From Silene conica (Eukaryota; Streptophyta; Magnoliopsida; Caryophyllales; Caryophyllaceae): 64,000 bases of DNA. The position numbers were made by a program, and so were the translations under genes. Shown in pieces: positions 10,831-22,236 of this stretch (the stretch's first letter is position 1; each line of letters starts with the position of its first letter). The notes under the pieces are model-generated. The model was not told the origin of the DNA. It did no database searches and was given only the letters and a program-made list of their open reading frames with translations. The stretch is taken from the NCBI GenBank assembly GCA_029255685.2, contig CM055314.2, positions 9,380,399 to 9,444,398 on the forward strand, read 5' to 3'.

Positions 10831-12546
10831 TCAAATTGCAAAGAGCGGCATACCATTTTTCTCCAGAAAGTACTTTTGAAGCAAAGCCTTGTCTATATCA
10901 GTAATATTGGGGGAAGTGAGTAAGTTGATAAATAAAGAAACCATCTCCGCATCGGCAAAAAGTTTTTGGCTCCTCATAGTGTGAAGATGACCTACAGCCG
11001 TGGAGATATCATTAGCATTGAGAAATCCTTTAATAATTGTGTTGTAGATGCGTTCATCTGGTGAACATCCATTATCCGCCATCTCCTTTAATATTTTGGT
11101 TGCATCACCTAACAGTCCCTGCCTACATAGGATTTTGATAATAGTATTGTAAGTTTTTACATTTGGCTGCAACCGTTTTGCAACAAGAGTAGAGAAGACC
11201 TCCACTGCTTCAGATGGTCGCCCAGCTACATAAAGGCCATTAATTATGGTACTATATGTAATAATATCTGGGGCCACTCCATTATTCTCCATCTCTTTAC
11301 GTATGGAGAGCGCCTCATCAATCTGTGCGTTTCTTAAAAGGCCGTCAAGCAATGTATTGTAAGTGACCACATCGGCTGCCACACCTTGATTTTGCATGTC
11401 CTTACAAAGTTGGAGTGCAAGCTGGGGTCTCTTAGCCTTGAACAAGGCATCTATAATGGTGTTATAATTTAACACGGTTGGGGTTATATGAGTTCCTTTA
11501 AGAAGCCTATCCCGGAGCATCTCCAAAGCTTTGTCAACCTTTTTAGACTTGCAATATCCATTGATTAGGATATTGAAAGTCAGAACATCAGGCATGACAC
11601 TATCTTTCACCATAATATCCAGGAGTTTTTTTGCGTCCTCCATCTCTCCACGCAAACAGTACCCATCCAACAAAGCATTGTAGGTAATAATATCAGGTTG
11701 CACACCTCTCTTAGTCATGAATTCAAAAGTAGACCTTGCCTCACCCACATTTCCCGCTTTACAGTAATTGTCAACTAAGGTATTGAAGGTTTCAATATTG
11801 GGAGCAATGTTGTTGTCCTGCATCTCAGTCCGCAGTTCTTTGACATGATCCCAACACCCTAACCTGCACAGTCCTTGAATTAAGGTATTATAGGTTATGA
11901 TATTGGGCGAAATGCTCTTGGCTTTCATCTCCTTCAAAAGACCAAGGGCTTGAGGTAACAATTGGTCTTTACATAGTCTGTCAATGATGGTGTTATAAAT
12001 GACGACATTGGGCTTAAAAGGGGCTCTAGATTCCATATTTCGGAGCAATCTGAGAGCACCATCATTGTCGCCGGAATTGCAAAGACCTTTCAACATAGTA
12101 CCGTACGTAACAATGCAAGGATGTATCTGAAGCTTGACGATTTTATCCAGTAATCGAACAGCTTGGGGTAATTTATCAGAATCAATTAATCCATTGAGCA
12201 AGGTAGTGATAATGATAATATCAAGTGGATAGCCAAGCTTGAGGTGCTTACCAAGGAGAGAGAAGGCAAAATCAACACGGCCAAGGGAGGAATAAGCCTT
12301 GGCGAGAATACCAATGGAATGCATATCGGGGCGGCAACCGGACGATTCAAGGTGATTGAAAAGGGTAAGAATAGTGGAGAAAGGAGGGTGGGGTTTAATC
12401 TTAGACATGGCGGTAAACAGCTGATTAAAGATAATAACAGAAGGACGAGGACGAAGAGAATACAATTGATGAAATAGGGAAACGGGGATATCAATTCCAG
12501 AAAACCCTAAACGGCAATGTTCTCTAACGGAATCGAGTAGTAACAA
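10831..12546 (-). CDS. P-class PPR protein, restorer-of-fertility-like, start uncertain
   Basis: The open frame covers 571 codons with about 14 pentatricopeptide repeats (TYNTLIQGLCRLG, TFNTLVDNYCKAG, TYSTIINGLYVAG) and no editing domain, so it is a P-class RFL-type protein like the gene at the window start. Members bind organelle RNAs. The frame has no ATG at its beginning: the first in-frame ATG is codon 47 (12408), inside the first repeat, and an in-frame stop lies just upstream of the open region. An ATG at 12655 or 12646 begins a plausible basic targeting peptide (MLRNSGTLFNRHYHF) in a frame offset by one base, which meets TAA right before NRNPRLLLLDSV. Either there is a 1-bp frameshift in the presequence, an unusual start, or splicing that I cannot prove. 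A TATA-like box precedes it. Confidence 0.85.
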   Translation of the reverse strand: MLLLDSVREHCRLGFSGIDIPVSLFHQLYSLRPRPSVIIFNQLFTAMSKIKPHPPFSTILTLFNHLESSGCRPDMHSIGILAKAYSSLGRVDFAFSLLGKHLKLGYPLDIIIITTLLNGLIDSDKLPQAVRLLDKIVKLQIHPCIVTYGTMLKGLCNSGDNDGALRLLRNMESRAPFKPNVVIYNTIIDRLCKDQLLPQALGLLKEMKAKSISPNIITYNTLIQGLCRLGCWDHVKELRTEMQDNNIAPNIETFNTLVDNYCKAGNVGEARSTFEFMTKRGVQPDIITYNALLDGYCLRGEMEDAKKLLDIMVKDSVMPDVLTFNILINGYCKSKKVDKALEMLRDRLLKGTHITPTVLNYNTIIDALFKAKRPQLALQLCKDMQNQGVAADVVTYNTLLDGLLRNAQIDEALSIRKEMENNGVAPDIITYSTIINGLYVAGRPSEAVEVFSTLVAKRLQPNVKTYNTIIKILCRQGLLGDATKILKEMADNGCSPDERIYNTIIKGFLNANDISTAVGHLHTMRSQKLFADAEMVSLFINLLTSPNITDIDKALLQKYFLEKNGMPLFAI

Positions 12547-12748
12547 TCGAGGGTTTCGATTAAAAGAAGGAGAGTAATTTGGGGAAATTAATTTGGAATT
12601 GAAAATGGTAATGGCGATTAAAAAGGGTACCTGAGTTTCTGAGCATCGTCGTCATCGTCGTCGTCGGAATTCAAATTGCTGGAAAATGGAATGTGAAATG
12701 GAGATTGGAGAGTAGGAACTAGAAAGTACAAACCCTACTCAGCCACTC

Positions 12749-12756
12749 TTTATATA
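12749..12756 (-). promoter_or_regulatory. TATA-like box of the second PPR gene
   Basis: The minus strand reads TATATAAA about 95 bp upstream of the first candidate ATG (12655). The spacing fits a plant core promoter. Confidence 0.5.
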
Positions 12757-12826
12757 CTCCGTACCTATGATAACAAACACGGGTCAAACCCTATTCGCCC
12801 GTAATTACGGTTTTATTTTATCTAAC

Positions 12827-13110
12827 TTATATTTGATCCGTTATAACATAAAGAAATCCATATACTATATTTTAAGGAGTTGGTCTAGTCTCAAATACAA
12901 TTCGTTAATAATTTGATTATGCATTTATTTTTTTAAAGGAGTGTTAAGAAAAAGTATTATCTATATAAATTTCGTCAATTGAAAGTTTTCGTTCCAAGTA
13001 TTACTTTAATACTTCGTATTTCATTTTCGTTCCCTTATGTAAAAAAGGGTTGTAGTTTTATAAGACGGAAGACGGACACCTCTAAGTTTATCAAGAAAGA
13101 GCTTATTATA
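12827..13110. repeat. Intergenic block duplicated at 38764-39030
   Basis: From TATTTGATCCGTTATAAC to the stretch with GACGGACACCTCTAAG and TTATCAAGAAA, about 280 bp align collinearly with 38764-39030 at roughly 90 percent identity, with small indels. At the distant copy it begins exactly where an LTR-like fragment ends. Confidence 0.75.
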
Positions 13111-14276
13111 AAAATTTAGTAGATTAAATGTCGTGCATCATTGTTATTTGATTTAACCTTTTGTTTTAGGCAGATAATAAAGGTAATATAGTGTTCTATT
13201 GTGTAAGTAACTGAAAATATTAGTATGATCGTAACTAAGAGTTGCTTCAACTAATTGCAAATTTATCACATACGCAGTATATGTTATATCCCACTTACCT
13301 AAAGGAATGTGACTTCGTTAGAGTATGTACAATAATAAAAGTTGGAGATCACTTAATTTGCTCTTCGTTTTACCTCTCTATCTAGGGAGAATAAAAATAT
13401 TATACTGTCGTTATGCCATAATTGAAGTTGGCTTAGAGTATTACATTAGGTAACATTATTTATTTACTACTCCGTACGACTCACATATACAAAAAACATG
13501 ATTTAAGCAAAATACTAATCAGCGCAATGAATGAATAGCAAACTTGGTAAATTTCCATGGTGAATAATTAATAACAGACATTAAATTTCGTAAACAGAAT
13601 GTTAACAGTTGCGTTTACGAAATTGGGATACATAATTTTTTTGGAAGAGTTAATAAATTTTTAATCAAAAGTAAAAAAAATCAAAGAAAACGTGATAAAA
13701 GTATACATAGCTACCTTCAATATGACCTTTATAACTGTCTTTTGTCTCTCGTCTAATGGATATTGCATGAATAATATAAATAGTCTATTAAATAAACTTA
13801 AAGTTCATCAGAGAGGAATCGAGATGAACCGTAACACATGTTTAGAGTGTATATATACAACTCTATAATATAGAATAATAAGAAAAATTATGTAGAGTAG
13901 ACTCCTAAATTAGACAGAATTTGAGAGACCTAGTATTTCAGGTATGAAAAACTCACAAATTTTATCCAACTATTTTGATGAATTGTATGTACCATATTCT
14001 CACGATTTAATAAGTTATTATTATTATTTTTTGTTTTTTATTATAACCGGGTACTTTTATTAAAATTAAAGGAAAAATTATTACATGAAATTACATTAAA
14101 AAAAATTTATTATTATTATTATTATTAGATAAAATTTGCATTATTTATTAGTATTAGCCGTAGCCAATGAAATCACCTGGAAAAAAAAGCAGTCAATGAA
14201 ATCACTCGGCCAATAAAATCGCCTGAAAAAAAACAAGCAATGAAAACGCTCGGAAAAAGTTTCCTTTAATAATATA
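13111..14276. other. AT-rich intergenic DNA ending in a Helitron-5'-end-like stretch
   Basis: No gene is seen. There are TTA microsatellite runs at about 14108-14128. The last 60 bp, read on the minus strand, run TATATTATTAAAGGAAACTT, which resembles plant Helitron 5' ends. It directly abuts the CTAG terminus at 14277. Confidence 0.4.
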
Positions 14277-14592
14277 CTAGATTTAATGCCCGTGCGATGC
14301 ACGAGCCTATTGTAATATACTATTATTAAACGTCAACGTGGTGCAATTTTAAAGAAAAATAATATTATGGATGTAGTTTACAAAAAAATATTATAAGGCT
14401 GTAATTTTCAAAAGGTGGTTTTTAAAAGGCCGTAATCAACAATGTTCTCATATTATTATTATTATTATTACTATTATTTTTATTTTTTATTATTAATTAT
14501 TATTATTATTATTATTTTATTTTTATTTTTAATTTTTTTTTATTATTATAACCGGGTATTTTTTTATTATTATTATTATTTTAATTATTTTT

Positions 14593-16108
14593 AAAAAACC
14601 ACCATCAAATAACAAGTCTTATTTGTGTGTTAACAAGACTTTGCGGTCCTGGGAATAGGGGTATTCAACACAATCCTAAAATTCTCATATAATCTTTCTT
14701 TATACGCCAAAAGATATTCCCTCGAAAACATTTTCAGTATTTTTCTCCTTTTTTACCCACACGCAAAATGCCCAGCAATTATCTTGTCAGGTTTTTTAGT
14801 TTTTATGTAGTGTTCTCATTTTACAGAACCTAAAATCACTGGTGTGCATGATGATAAACTTAGTAGAATCTCCAATTCAAATCTCCGAGAGGACTGACCT
14901 TTAAAAATTCAGGAAGGAAACTATCTCTGAGCACACTCAAAAGAATGCATAGCTCCTTCCACAAAATCATGCATCTGGAATCTCTCTAGTAGCTCAAATG
15001 GCCTATACAGAATATGTAAAAATAGACCATGCCAATACTTGATGAAAACATGACAGAAGTATAATATAAGAAAACACAAGTATTGAAGACTGACATTTTT
15101 CATGAAAATCTCCTATGAAGAATCAAATCAATTGTTTTAAAATGTATTTCTTACAGAATACCTTCAGGTGTCCGGCATAATCTTTGTTGATTGCCTTCCA
15201 TAGCTTCCAAGAAGTTATCTGTATCTGGACCTGCAGAACCACCCGCCACCATTGACGGATCTGGAGCAGCAGTTGGAGTCCATATCTAGAATCATTCGTA
15301 AAAAAAAAATCATAAACAATTGCACTATCTCCAACAAAATCAAGATCAAGGCGGCTATCAAGTAAAGTATTGAAACTTCGATATGAAATTCCATATCCGA
15401 ACAGAAGGAATGACAATTTATTCTATGCCAGCTGTCATTAACACATATTTATCCGAACAGAAATATGTATGCACAATCACCTAACGATAGATTACTATCA
15501 GAGCATATTTACCTTGATAGTGCTATCTATTCCACTAGTAGCCACAACAGAGTCAAATGGATGGCACTGGATACAATGACCACTGAAAACAAACGGGAAT
15601 AGACATCTTACAGACATATGTTACAGACTTAAGTTTTTTTTTTGTTAATAGCCCTAGATACAATGACCACTGAAAACAACGGGAATAGAAAACCAAACGT
15701 GTAAGTAAGTAAATCAGATAGACATCTTACAGACTTAAGTTTTTTGTTGTTACTTTGTGATGGTGTCACCAATTCAATACAAGTATAATAAACAAATAAG
15801 AATAAGTTGAGCAGAAAAGGTTTTTGAAAGCTTTACCAGCTTCATCACCCATTAGCATCTTTATCAATCTACCCGTTTTCTTTTCCCAAATGAACCATCT
15901 ACCATCATCACTTCAAGTAGCCACATAGTTACCTACAATTCAGAACCAACAAAATCAAGTAAAGTATTGGAACTTTGATATGAAATTCCACATCCGAACA
16001 GAAGGAATGACAATTTATTCTATGCCAACTGTCATTAACACATACTATGCCAACTGTCATTAACACATATTTATGGTTAAGACATAGTCTCATAGAATTT
16101 AATCAAGG
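14593..16108 (-). pseudogene. Duplicated fragment of the ASG2-like gene (last four exons)
   Basis: This segment aligns with 5743-7240 at about 97-98 percent identity, including introns, so it is a DNA-level copy and not a retrocopy. Minus-strand exons correspond to WD40 and C-terminal exons near 15836-15927, 15513-15582, 15155-15285 and 14921-15002, ending FELLERFQMHDFVEGAMHS. The WD40 exon carries a stop where the first copy reads VATGNDD, while it keeps the frame (IKMLMGDEA) that the first copy lost. Each copy therefore decayed separately. It ends abruptly at 16108, where unrelated LTR-like sequence begins. Confidence 0.85.
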
Positions 16109-17563
16109 TCGACACTATCCGCTAACGAGACACTCGCTCGTTGCTTACTCTTTACTCTTTTCCACATGTCCTTAGGGACACTTGGCTAAGTATGAGAACT
16201 TTGCCTTGCTGCCCAAGGTCAACCTCCTCCTTCCTTCTTCTTCAATCCTCTACTTATTTTTCAGCCATGCACACTAAACACAAAAGAATAAGAAACACCA
16301 TTGTTGCTTGTGCACCTCCACCGTAAAACGATCGTAAAATCTTCGTTTCTTATCGGGTTTCGACGATTTTCGCGCCTATCTCATCCTCTCCTCGCCCTCC
16401 ATCTTTCTAGTTCGGTTGTCCAAACCGGAGTGGTTTTGAGTTAAAATCATGCTTATTGAACAACTATAAGGTGACGGTTATGTCATCCTAAAATTGTGTT
16501 GGCGACGGTTATGTTGCCTTGCATGTGAATAGATAGCGGTGGTACGATTTGTGTATTACTGTAATGAACTAACGCCACCCATGCAATGGGAATTTATCTA
16601 TGTTCGGGATTGGTCGGAGGCAGTGGTTATACGCTCCGGCCCCCGTGTGTCGTTCGGTGTAAGGCATTACATCGAGAGGTATGGCCAGGTCTTAGGCATA
16701 TATGTAGTGGTTATACGCTATACATAGTATTCGGAGGCAGTGGTTATACGCTCCGTAGCTGGAGGCAGTGGTTATACGCTCCAGTAGCCAGAGGCAGTGG
16801 TTATACGCTCTGGTACGTCAGAGGCAGTGGTTATACGCTCTGACGGCGTTCATTCTATTCATGTGTTCGGAGGCAGTGGTTATACGCTCCGTAACTGGAG
16901 GCAGTGGTTATACGCTCCAGTAGCCAGAGGCAGTGGTTATACGCTCTGGTATGTCAGAGGCAGTGGTTATACGCTCTGACGATGTGTATTCTTTGCTTAT
17001 GTTTACTTGATTTTGATATTATGTCATATGTTGGCTTTAATTCTGTTACACATGTTAATTCATGCTGTTTTTACATGTTTTGACTTATCGCCTACGCATT
17101 GATCATGATGTTCATGTTAGGTAATATATATGTTATTGTTTCTGAAGTTATATACATGTTCATATGTATAAGATGTTTGGTATTACCGTTTACATGTTTT
17201 CTGACGTAAGTGGATGGGAGAACCCTGAGTTACTCCCCACTGACTGTGGCGTACACGTTTCATGTATGTAGGTTGGTGTTGTTTGGGGAAGACGTGTGGC
17301 TAGCGAGCATTGTTGATAATTCGACAATTACCCTTACGCTTAGTTTAGATTTAATTCATGTTGTTTTCGTGGGATAACTTATCCCTCGTCTATTTAAGTT
17401 ATTTTGTATAATCTGTACTTTCTCATTAGTTTTTAGTTTTCCGCATGTTGTTTTGATATTCCGCGAAAAGGTTTTAATAAGTATGTCGAAAAGTTTTTAA
17501 AAGTATCATATTTTCGCTGCGTATTACTTGTTTATATTTATGCTATATCGCGGGGTGTCACAC
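16109..17563 (-). mobile_element. Gypsy-type LTR fragment
   Basis: The right edge ends GCGGGGTGTCACA, which on the minus strand is TGTGACACCCCGC, a usual start of plant Ty3/Gypsy LTRs. The part from about 16470 to 17563 aligns with 37640-38763, including GGGAGAACC-TGAGTTACTCC and the CACTGACTGTGGCGTACA stretch. No coding region is seen and the other end is not recognised, so it is an LTR fossil fragment. It contains the hairpin array described separately. Confidence 0.55.
16615..16979. repeat. Array of hairpin units with matched, varying arms
   Basis: Nine core units share the loop GCAGTGGTTATACG. The flanking arms differ from unit to unit but remain complementary: CGGAG/CTCCG, CTGGAG/CTCCAG, CCAGAG/CTCTGG and TCAGAG/CTCTGA. 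These four occur in this order twice, at 16732-16843 and 16867-16979. One extra CGGAG unit lies at 16615, and a less regular unit with ATATGTAG/CTATACAT arms lies near 16702. The result is a run of potential stem-loops. Confidence 0.85.
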
Positions 17564-18505
17564 ATGACAACATCATAAAATGGATGTGAGATAGTCAAAA
17601 CACTAGCTAAGTATCCGTCTTTCTTGAATCTTTTGATATATTTTTGTTATAATATGAATATTTGAGTTTTTGATTTTCTCCAAAGTTCATTTGGTAGTTG
17701 TTGTATGTACAAAACAATTTTTTTTTTCCTTTCCATGAGGTAGCAATAAGGAAAAAATATAGCGAAATATGGAATAGAGCTTGCAAATGAAAAATACTGT
17801 ATGAAACATGCAAGAGTAGGCGAGTAGATGAGTTTGAAAGAGAAACAATTGTGCGAAGAAACGAGTCCAAACCAATCCAGTGTCCCTTTGATATTACGTA
17901 GCTCATTCCATAGTGTAGTATTCTCTTAAGGGTGACCTGCAAATTAGAGATATCAACAACTTTTATATTTTTTTCATTTTTAAAAAACCTCATTTCCCCT
18001 TTGATATTACATTATCGCCCGCTTTCACCTTATGGTGTCTACGTTTTTGTCCCCGAGCTCAAAAAGCATCATTTCTCCTATCTCGCCAGGCATTACTTTT
18101 AATAAAAAAAAATGATGTCCATAACAAGCCCATGATTTTCACGGGGGACATAACTAGTTAGAGAATAATATCGTACATATTGATATTGATTAGATTAAAT
18201 TCTCATTAATTATCTTTTTTTAGTATTATTAATGTTGTAAGCTTAATGTATATGTTTTTATTTATATACATAATTTACGGAATATGATATTAATTATTTT
18301 TAATTTATACACATAATTTATTCAACAAAAGTAATAATCAATCATATCTTATTTCAATATTTTCTAACTGGTATAATTACAAAGCTCGAACCAATGAATC
18401 GCTCCAAAAGTTCTAGATAACTTTTCAATAGTTTACAATTAAGTAGTAATATATTTACTTAAACCAATAAAATCGCTTGAAAAGTTCCTCTTTTAAGTAT
18501 ATATA

Positions 18506-19212
18506 CTAGATTTAATGCCCGTGCGATGCACAGCCCAATTTGTACCATCGTACTTTATGATATTATGATTTCATAATATTTTAACTACTAATATAAATAA
18601 ACTAAGAAGATTTTAAAAAATGAGTCACTTTTGTTATATAATTCTGAAGAGTTTCTTAGTTTCTTATTCACTAAAACAATTTATATTATGCGGAAGCGTG
18701 AATACATCTAGGTTTAAACCTTAGCAATATATATACTCAATTAATTGATTTTGCTACAATAGTTATATGTTTTTGCTTAGAAGAAGAACTTTAACATAGC
18801 TCTAAGCATGTGAGACGTATCCTACTCTTACTCTATTTTTTGCAAAAATTCTATCCTATCAATAAGCAAATTAGCAATATATATACTCAATTAATTGATT
18901 TTGCTACAATAGTTATATGCTTTTGCTTAGAAGAAGAACTTTAACATAGCTCTAAGCCCGTGAGACGTATCCTACTCTTACTCTATTTTTTGCAAAAATT
19001 CTATCCTATCAATAAGCAAATGTACGTCTTGGACTTAGTTGTTACTTCTCAAATTTTATCCAATTTTTTGTTTCAATTAAAGGCTGTTTTTTTGTTTAAT
19101 TAAAATTATTTAGCATTATTTAATAATTTTAGGTGTTTAGCGTGAAATCGCTCCGTCAATTAACATTCATTGAAATTATTCAGAAAAAACTTCTTTTAAT
19201 AAAATAGATAGA
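18506..19212 (-). mobile_element. Short non-autonomous Helitron
   Basis: On the minus strand it starts TCTATCTATTTTATTAAAAG (from 19212), preceded by A. It ends with a hairpin around GTGCATCGCAC at about 18517-18533, then GGGCATTAAATCTAG (to 18506), followed by T. TC at the 5' end, a CTRR 3' end, a subterminal hairpin and insertion between A and T are Helitron hallmarks. At 707 bp with no open frame it is non-autonomous. It holds a perfect-period 150-bp tandem duplication. Confidence 0.65.
18721..19020. repeat. 150-bp tandem duplication
   Basis: Bases 18721-18870 and 18871-19020 are two adjacent copies, both beginning TTAGCAATATATATACTCAA and ending ATCAATAAGCAAA, with about three mismatches. 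They lie within the short Helitron. Confidence 0.9.
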
Positions 19213-22200
19213 TGTCAGTTATAATCTTTCTCATAAAAGAACGGAGTTACACTCTTCAAAAAAAAGTTTGACTTTTTGGCAATAGAATTTGAGCAAGAAT
19301 TATAATGTAGCAAGAAGTTGAGCGAGAATTATATCGTGAAAAACCAAAATCGGCTCAATAAATACTTCTCATGCTGAGGGCCTGAGGTCAACTCTAAGCA
19401 TATGTAACTCATAATTGTTTTATATACTTTACTTATTGCGAATAAAGAGACCTGTCTGTTTCGTGTTTAATTTGGATATAGTTCGTGAATTAGGAACCCT
19501 ACACATTTATTAATTACTCTGGCATCTACGAACATTAATATACAAATGTTCAAACAACAAAATTAGAACCACAAATATTATGAAAGATTGAAATCGTTAC
19601 AAAATAAGGTGTTATGCATATCTATAATTCACATATGCTCCCTAATTCCTATTATTTATCTATGCAGCGAGAGAGATGAATGACTTAAAATTACCTTTAT
19701 AAGAAATTGTAAAACATTGTGACCCTATAAACCAATGAGTCACTAAGTTATCAATCTTGTGTTCTCTTACCCCTACAAATATTAGTAATACCATTAATTA
19801 GAACTTCAAATAACAAATAGGATAACAAATTAGACAAATTACATAACTAAACTTGCAAACATTTATAAATAACAATATGTATAGTTAAATGAGTGCATCA
19901 CAATCACAATCACAATCACAATCACAATCACAATCACAATCATAAACATAATCATAATCATAATTATAATAAGCAACCAAACCAAACATCATAAGTCGTC
20001 AATAAAAAATGATGATTGAATTATATGAATATGAAATAAAACGCAAGAAACTTCTCTTATATACAATACAAATTAGAGTTATACTACGTTATAATCCTTG
20101 CTCAAATCCGTTAATTAGAGAGTAAAAAAGTTTCTTACCTTTATTTGTCATGTTGTCAATGAAAACTTAAATCCTACCTATCATACCTGAAAACAAAATC
20201 ATTAGAAAAGATTAACAATCAAATAAGCAACAATTAGTTAGACATTGTATTTAAACACTACGTTAAATCTTTCAATGCATGGAAAATTAAATCTTTCAAT
20301 GCAACAATTAGTTAGACATTATTTCTCATCTATACATAATTTCTATTTTTGGTTTATTTAAGTCGTGATAGTATTAAATTAAATCTTTTTATATATTCTT
20401 ATGTAATTGCTAGTATTTTAATATTTCTGTAATTCATGCTATATGGACCAAAATACTACCGTACTAATAATCTTATATTTTGTAATGAATTTAATTATTA
20501 TTTATTAATATTAAATTAAATATTATGGAACGAGTATAATAAATACTTATATGTACACATTTATTTTAAGTTAACGAGTTGAGAACGGAATATAGATGTC
20601 AAAGTGTCTCGAGATGCGTGATGGGCCGAGTAAGAAAGTGTTGGGTTCGGTTTTGGAGTTGAGTGAACCGAGTGAACAAACAAAAGGAACCCTAATTCAC
20701 TTATCATCGATATACCAAGCTTATCCCTCGACATAACCCCTTTCCTCTTCATACAACTCGATTACTGAAACCCTAATTAATGTCCGTGTGATACACGGGC
20801 CACTTGTAATAATTGTTTTTTATAAACATTTTATAAACATCCAATGAACGCCGCCACTTTATAGAAAACCACTACATCAAATCCTATTCATGAAAAGATT
20901 TAATTCAAAATCGAAGATGAATAATCAAATTAATTTTTTTACGTAAAATAAGTATTATTATATAATCTTAGTAATATTAACTCGTAGTATGATCGAATTT
21001 CAGCCTTTTTTGGAGACTTTCGAAGTGTATTACATTAGTTATATAAGTTAGATGAGTTGTTTTTGTTTCATGCCTATGAATTATATACGTAACTACAATT
21101 CTAGAAACGCTAGGCATGCAACTTACTTCAAAGATTCGTACATTCGATTCTCTATAAACTTAGTAATTCTAGATCGAATCATCTATTTTATTCCATCTAT
21201 ATCATCTCGAACAAATAGCACATTAATTCTAGTATATTAGTAGTATAAAGAAGAAAAGTCATGAAATCCGGAATTTACTCCAATAGATAAAGAAAAATAT
21301 TTTATTATGTCCAATACAATTACAATGGCTTCGTCTATCTAAACTCTAAACATATCATGAACGAAATAATACACAATAAAAACGTGTACCTATGAACAAA
21401 TACACAAGAACTCCATTAAATATTGTAGGTTATCTTTAAGAATTTAATAAATACTTCATACTATATATCCATGTTCATCAATTGATCAACAGACACTAAC
21501 ACCTTCTGCAACTCAAATACAATGCATGAGAAATTGTTCTTGTTGATGACATTACCAATGTTTCCTTACGACCATAAAAATTAAAACTAGTATAATATAT
21601 TCCCCATGTTATATCTCATCCCTGTCAATGGTAAAAAAAAATACTAAACTTGCTGTATATATCATCTTAGTTATCATATCAAATAATTCGTAGTAGTTAA
21701 CTTGAATTGATTCACACATAAAGTCCTATCTTCAAGCAACCAATATTATATGATTGATAAAATATACTCCAATGAAAGTATTAGACTATTGATACAAAAT
21801 TGAAACCAACTAAAACTACGATGAAAGTATTAGACTTTGCTTACTACCCAAATTTTTATAGTATTTTTATTAATAAGTTTTTTTAGTTCTCTATTTTTCT
21901 CTTTTCATTATTTTATAATTGTAACACGTAACTTCAAATAAGATAAAAAATTGTTTCAAAGGTTTGATTTTGTTAAGTGTTACCACGTGTATATATTCTA
22001 AATAAATTTGCAACTTGGTAACCATGAACTCTGTTTAAATTCCTTATTCGTGTGCGTTCAATTGGAACCATGCATGTCACTTGTGGATTGCACCTACAAA
22101 ACAAAAATATAAATGGTAGAAAATTAGAAAAAACTTAAAAGAAACAATAATAGAAGAAAAAGACCAACATAAGAAAAAGAATATACAAGAACAAAATACA

Positions 22201-22236
22201 TGGTTTGAGAAATCACGGGCGATAAAACATATATAT
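19213..22236. other. AT-rich intergenic DNA with a hexamer microsatellite
   Basis: No supported gene. A (CACAAT)n microsatellite of about 7-8 units lies at 19896-19941. Near 20776-20805 the minus strand reads CCCGTGTATCACACGG, then ACATTAATTAG, a decayed relative of the Helitron 3' hairpin seen at 14277 and 18506. Confidence 0.5.

Larger units (their letters stand above)
14277..18503 (-). mobile_element. Candidate Helitron carrying a gene fragment
   Basis: Read on the minus strand, the left border is a Helitron-type 3' end: a hairpin (arms GCTCGTGC/GCACGGGC at about 14288-14306), about 7 bases, then CTAG at 14277-14280, followed by T. The right border at about 18480-18503 reads TATACTTAAAAGAGGAACTT on the minus strand, typical of plant Helitron 5' ends, although the leading TC is not clear. 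Between them lie the copied ASG2-like fragment (14593-16108), an LTR-like fragment (16109-17563), and another Helitron-like CTAG terminus in plus orientation near 18130-18157. No Rep/helicase gene is seen, so it would be non-autonomous. Treating the whole span as one element is an inference; it may be several abutting pieces. Confidence 0.35.

Noticed and set aside
16615-16979. The repeat array considered as a CRISPR
   Set aside because: There are no unique spacers of constant length and no cas genes. The setting is a plant transposon, and the units are hairpins of one family.
16539-16979. Open frames across the hairpin array with GSGYTL repeats
   Set aside because: The repeating peptide follows from the tandem DNA repeat. 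The frames have no start context and no homologous protein is known to me.
17607-17993. A 128-codon minus-strand open frame rich in Phe, Leu and Ser
   Set aside because: No known motif, in AT-rich DNA between transposon pieces. It looks like a chance frame.
20561-20752. Minus-strand 63-codon frame
   Set aside because: No recognisable motif and no supporting context.
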